In this document: positions 61,086 through 64,000 of the stretch, piece after piece
How positions within the stretch are numbered: the stretch's first letter is position 1
How the letters are laid out: the number at the start of each line of letters is the position of its first letter
Origin: Flavobacterium sp. 140616W15
GTDB lineage: Bacteria > Bacteroidota > Bacteroidia > Flavobacteriales > Flavobacteriaceae
DNA length: 64,000 bases
Direction: 5' to 3'
Assembly (NCBI RefSeq): GCF_003668995.1
Contig: NZ_CP033068.1
Coordinates: 1,178,001-1,242,000, forward strand
Made by a program: the position numbers and the translations under genes
Notes under the pieces: generated by a model
The model's input: only the letters and a program-made list of their open reading frames with translations
Databases searched by the model: none
What the model was told of the DNA's origin: nothing

Positions 61086-61113
61086 AAGCAAAGCTTTTTT
61101 ATTAAAAAATAAG

Positions 61114-62181
61114 TTAAGATTTGTAATCTTGAAAGGAGTTAAGAATCAATTCATTTTCAACGGATTGATTGATTTTGATTTTTCCGATTCCTTCAATCAA
61201 CGCAAACTGAATTAATCCATATTCATTTTTCTTATCATGAATTAACAATTCTAAGATTGGCTCTATATCATTTTCTTCAATAATGACATCGTCATAAATT
61301 GATTTTATAGTCGATTTTATCTGAGAATATTCTTCTTTAGTAAGTAGGTTTTTGTGTAATGAGATATAACTTTCGAGAATCATACCAATAGCAATTGCTT
61401 CACCATGTAGTAATGTTTTCTTGTTCTCATTCTCTAAAAAATAACTTTCTATGGCATGTCCTAATGTATGTCCGAAATTTAAAGCCTTACGAATATGTTT
61501 TTCGGTAGGGTCTTGCATTACAATTTCGTTTTTAATTTCTACAGAACGGTATATTAATTCATCAAGATCTGCAAAATCGATAGCTTTTAAGTCTAAAAAC
61601 TTTTCCCAATAAGTAGCATCGTAAATTAATCCGTGCTTTAGCATCTCTGCAAGGCCAGAGCGCATTTCGCTTTGTGATAAAGTTTCTAAGTATTGTGTAT
61701 CAATTAATACCATTTTAGGAACATTGATAACACCAATCTGATTTTTAAGATTTCCTAAGTCAACACCATTTTTACCACCTACAGAAGCATCTACCATAGA
61801 TAGTAAGGTGGTAGGGATGTGTATAAAATCGACTCCACGTTTAAATGTAGAAGCTACAAAACCACCTAAATCGGTAACAACACCACCGCCAAGGTTAATT
61901 ATCAATGTTTTTCTGTCGGCACCAAGTTCAGTTAGTACTTTCCATATTTCGATACAAGTTTCAATGTTTTTATTGATTTCACCCGATTCAAACTCGATAA
62001 TCTCTATAGTAAGGTCGGTTTCTAATAAAGGTAGAAATTTAGGTAAGCAATGCTCATTTGTGTCTGTATCTACAACGATGAATAAATTAGAATACTTATT
62101 TTCGTTTAAATGATTATTTAATGCTTTGTATGCATTTTCATTAAAATGAATAGGGTAATTATTGGCGTGAATTGATTGCAT
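61114..62181 (-). CDS. aroB: 3-dehydroquinate synthase (AroB)
   Basis: 355 residues from ATG 62181 (MQSIHANNYPIHF); the longer frame begins at TTG. It converts DAHP to 3-dehydroquinate in the shikimate pathway. NAD/metal site motifs: LGGGVVTDLGGFVASTFKRGVDFIHIPTTLLSMVDASVGGKNGVD and ALNFGHTLGHAIES with zinc His. An acidic ligand is in LAEMLKHGLI (Glu about 180). The C-terminal domain is complete. The gene is divergent from putA-type ProDH and shares the 332-base spacer. Confidence 0.96.
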   Translation of the reverse strand: MQSIHANNYPIHFNENAYKALNNHLNENKYSNLFIVVDTDTNEHCLPKFLPLLETDLTIEIIEFESGEINKNIETCIEIWKVLTELGADRKTLIINLGGGVVTDLGGFVASTFKRGVDFIHIPTTLLSMVDASVGGKNGVDLGNLKNQIGVINVPKMVLIDTQYLETLSQSEMRSGLAEMLKHGLIYDATYWEKFLDLKAIDFADLDELIYRSVEIKNEIVMQDPTEKHIRKALNFGHTLGHAIESYFLENENKKTLLHGEAIAIGMILESYISLHKNLLTKEEYSQIKSTIKSIYDDVIIEENDIEPILELLIHDKKNEYGLIQFALIEGIGKIKINQSVENELILNSFQDYKS

Positions 62182-62208
62182 GTTGTTTGTAGTTAATTGA
62201 AAGCGCAA

Positions 62209-62507
62209 AAATAAGTTATTTTAAACTAAAATATATTCAAACTCGCTCTCTAATTTGTTTAAATTATTCTATTTGTAAATAGTTTATGTTATTTAAATGT
62301 TTCTACAGGATACTTCTATCTGATGTAGAATATTAGGGAAAATTGAAATAGAACTAACTATGTAAATAATTATTTTAATAATGTTAATTGCTTGTTGTTC
62401 TATTATATATATGTCGCGATAGCGTTTAATCTTGTTTATTAGTTGTTTTAAGTAGTAATTGATGTGAAATAATGAATTTTTAACAAAAAAAGTATTCAAA
62501 CTCTCAC
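62209..62507. other. Intergenic region between aroB and proline dehydrogenase
   Basis: About 300 AT-rich bases, no gene seen. It contains ATTCAAACTC twice (62235 and 62494); the same 10-mer occurs before the arginine decarboxylase leader (60874). Confidence 0.55.
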
Positions 62508-62515
62508 TATATTTG
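62508..62515 (+). promoter_or_regulatory. Candidate -7 box before proline dehydrogenase
   Basis: TATATTTG matches TAnnTTTG and overlaps TTG 62513, the start of the longer frame. It lies 22 bases before ATG 62537, which is the start I prefer. Confidence 0.45.
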
Positions 62516-62536
62516 CATAAAAAAAAATCCCTAATA

Positions 62537-63706
62537 ATGGAAAAAATATTTAATAATACACAAGTTGCATTTTCGTTAAAAAGTGATACAGAACTTGAGA
62601 GAGCTTATTTTCTTTTTAAAATGATTGCCAATCAACCATTAGTTCGTATTGGAACAGCCGTTACAAACTTTGCTTTAAAAGCAAATTTACCTGTAGAGAA
62701 ATTAATTCGCGCCACAGTTTTTGATCATTTTTGTGGAGGAGTAAATGAAGATGACTGTATTACTGTTGTTGACAAAATGTACACTAAAGGTGTTTGTTCA
62801 GTATTAGATTATTCAGTTGAGGGAAAAGAAGAAGAGGAGCAATTTGATGCTGCTTTAAAAATGACTTTAAAAACAATTGAGTTTGCTAAAGAACGAGAAG
62901 CAATTCCGTTTGCGGTTTTCAAGCCAACTGGTTTAGGTCGTTTTGAATTGTATGAAAAATTAGGTGAGAAACAAACTTTAAGCCCTGCTGAACAAACAGA
63001 GTGGAATAGAGTAGTAGAGCGTTTTGATATTGTATGTAAGGAAGCGCATAAAAATGATGTTGCTTTACTTATTGACGGTGAAGAAAGTTGGATGCAAGAT
63101 GCTGCCGATGATTTAGTTACTGAAATGATGCGTAAATACAATAAAGAGAAAGCAATTGTATTTAATACATTACAGATGTATCGTTGGGATCGTTTGGATT
63201 ATTTGAAAAAATTACATGAACAAGCTAAAGCTGAAGGTTTCTTTATAGGAATGAAATTGGTTCGTGGTGCTTATATGGAAAAAGAAAATAAAAGAGCTGA
63301 AGAGAAAAAATATGTTTCTCCAATCTGTGTTTCTAAAGAAGCTACCGATATTAATTATGATGCGGCAGTTTTATATATGTTAGAGCATTTAGATACAATG
63401 TCTATTTTTGCAGGAACACACAACGAAAATAGTTCTTATACTTTGATGCAATTAATGCAAGATAGAGGGATTAAAAATAACGACCACAGAATTTGCTTCG
63501 GTCAGTTATATGGTATGAGTGACAATATTAGTTATAATCTGGCTGAAAATGGATATAATGTTGCTAAGTACCTTCCGTTTGGACCTGTAAAAGATGTTAT
63601 GCCATACCTTATCCGTCGAGCAGAAGAAAACACTTCGGTTGCCGGACAAACAAATAGAGAGTTAGAACTTTTAAAAACAGAGCGTAAGAGAAGAAAAGAG
63701 AAGTAG
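62537..63706 (+). CDS. Proline dehydrogenase
   Basis: 389 residues from ATG 62537. A monofunctional FAD enzyme that oxidises proline to pyrroline-5-carboxylate (first half of proline catabolism). The family signatures are KLVRGAYMEKENKRAEEKKY (FAD loop) and FAGTHNENSSYTLMQLMQDRG, followed by CFGQLYGMSDNISYNLAENGYNVAKYLPFGPV and YLIRRAEENTS. PutA-type fusion to P5C dehydrogenase is absent. A terminator follows 27 bases after the stop. Confidence 0.93.
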   Translation: MEKIFNNTQVAFSLKSDTELERAYFLFKMIANQPLVRIGTAVTNFALKANLPVEKLIRATVFDHFCGGVNEDDCITVVDKMYTKGVCSVLDYSVEGKEEEEQFDAALKMTLKTIEFAKEREAIPFAVFKPTGLGRFELYEKLGEKQTLSPAEQTEWNRVVERFDIVCKEAHKNDVALLIDGEESWMQDAADDLVTEMMRKYNKEKAIVFNTLQMYRWDRLDYLKKLHEQAKAEGFFIGMKLVRGAYMEKENKRAEEKKYVSPICVSKEATDINYDAAVLYMLEHLDTMSIFAGTHNENSSYTLMQLMQDRGIKNNDHRICFGQLYGMSDNISYNLAENGYNVAKYLPFGPVKDVMPYLIRRAEENTSVAGQTNRELELLKTERKRRKEK

Positions 63707-63732
63707 TTTTTAGTCTCAGTCTCAGTTAATAT

Positions 63733-63770
63733 AAAAAACTCCAATCAATTTTTTTGATTGGAGTTTTTTT
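63733..63770 (+). terminator. Terminator of the proline dehydrogenase gene
   Basis: AAAAAACTCCAATCAA pairs with TTGATTGGAGTTTTTTT, a strong hairpin with T run. It can also end the ABC transporter gene coming from the other side. Confidence 0.88.
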
Positions 63771-63790
63771 ATGAATTTTAATTTTAAAAT

Positions 63791-64000
63791 CTAAGAGTTA
63801 TTAAACTGTAGATTACTTAAATTTTTATAGGTTCCGTTTTCTAGCGCTATTAATTCTTGGTGAGTTCCTTGTTCCGAAATTACTCCGTTGTCAAGAACTA
63901 GAATTTGATCGGCGCTACGAATGGTTGATAAACGGTGTGCGATGATTATACTTGTTCTTCCTTGCATCAAAATTTCTAATGCTTCTTGAACTAATTTTTC
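63791..64000 (-). CDS. ABC transporter ATP-binding/permease protein, 3' end only
   Basis: The last 69 residues of a minus-strand gene that begins beyond the window. It reads [34 protein letters not shown], then [27 protein letters not shown]. This contains the H-loop (AHRLSTI) and the D-x-G-x-I-x-E-x-G-x-H signature of MsbA-type nucleotide-binding domains. The Walker A, signature and membrane domain lie outside. Confidence 0.9.
   Translation of the reverse strand, partial: EKLVQEALEILMQGRTSIIIAHRLSTIRSADQILVLDNGVISEQGTHQELIALENGTYKNLSNLQFNNS

Noticed and set aside
60876..61105. Two overlapping 71-codon frames, one on each strand
   Set aside because: They lie in the arginine decarboxylase leader, cross the promoter, and have no family resemblance; RNA structure explains the region better.
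1..64000. tRNA, rRNA, integrase, transposase, phage or plasmid genes
   Set aside because: None were recognised by eye; a covariance-model scan could find a tRNA that I missed.

Overview
The window looks like chromosome of a Flavobacterium-type bacterium (Bacteroidota, Flavobacteriaceae). The evidence is low GC content, Bacteroidota-style -7 promoter boxes (TAnnTTTG) just upstream of several start codons, and a menaquinone pathway with typical flavobacterial proteins (long PIG-L deacetylases, a ResB/CcsA fusion, YpdA-type reductase, DUF2853, UPF0173). Start codons were moved to the ATG downstream of a -7 box or of a TTG wherever the homologous part of the protein supports it. No rRNA, tRNA, CRISPR array, integrase, transposase or phage genes were seen.

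Layout. 1-13 kb: tail of a DUF2911 protein; a minus-strand block with a PIG-L deacetylase, an unlisted 35-residue membrane peptide and a sodium:solute symporter; a His-rich secreted protein; a BamA-like outer-membrane protein; an AI-2E-type permease; MscS; and the conserved block DUF2520 / KdsC-like HAD phosphatase / UbiA prenyltransferase / Maf. 13-16.5 kb: a ResB-CcsA cytochrome c biogenesis fusion with a His/Asp-rich linker. 17-19.6 kb: an arsenic operon (ArsR, DUF6428, arsenate reductase, ACR3) lying between two inverted 44-bp repeats. 19.7-22.7 kb: DoxX, an ECF sigma/anti-sigma pair and a lipoprotein glutathione peroxidase. 23-25.7 kb: a cluster of AraC-type regulators (one frameshifted) and a receiver-like protein, with two near-identical promoter boxes. 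25.7-38.1 kb: GNAT, thioredoxin-fold protein, then a scattered menaquinone set menD, menB, menA, menC with a CvfB-like S1 protein, a UPF0173 hydrolase, an S41 protease and a TPR protein among them. 38.3-49.7 kb: envelope proteins (HHH/coiled coil, OmpA), CYTH, YpdA, SelO, MsrA, an aminotransferase V protein, DinB and NTF2-like proteins, a lipoprotein, an M23 domain protein, a spermidine-synthase-like methyltransferase and an acyltransferase. 49.7-52.2 kb: an XRE regulator and a divergent M14 carboxypeptidase separated by six copies of a 16-bp palindrome, then an Lrp regulator. 52.3-64 kb: PEP carboxylase, DinB, a frameshifted RecQ, an acidic protein, a polyamine pair (deoxyhypusine-synthase-like plus arginine decarboxylase with a structured leader), aroB, proline dehydrogenase and the end of an ABC transporter.

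Two themes stand out. First, the intergenic regions carry dispersed palindromic repeats: three families with two or three copies each inside this window, plus single-copy elements including a 137-bp MITE-like element. Second, three genes (an AraC regulator, a small secreted protein, RecQ) are each broken by single-base losses, and all five breaks can be repaired by adding one base to a homopolymer run. That pattern suggests either sequencing or assembly error, or recent decay. The best candidates for undescribed biology are the six-operator array between the XRE and M14 genes, the shared promoter box of the AraC/receiver cluster, the 35-residue peptide next to the symporter, and the structured leader of the arginine decarboxylase gene.
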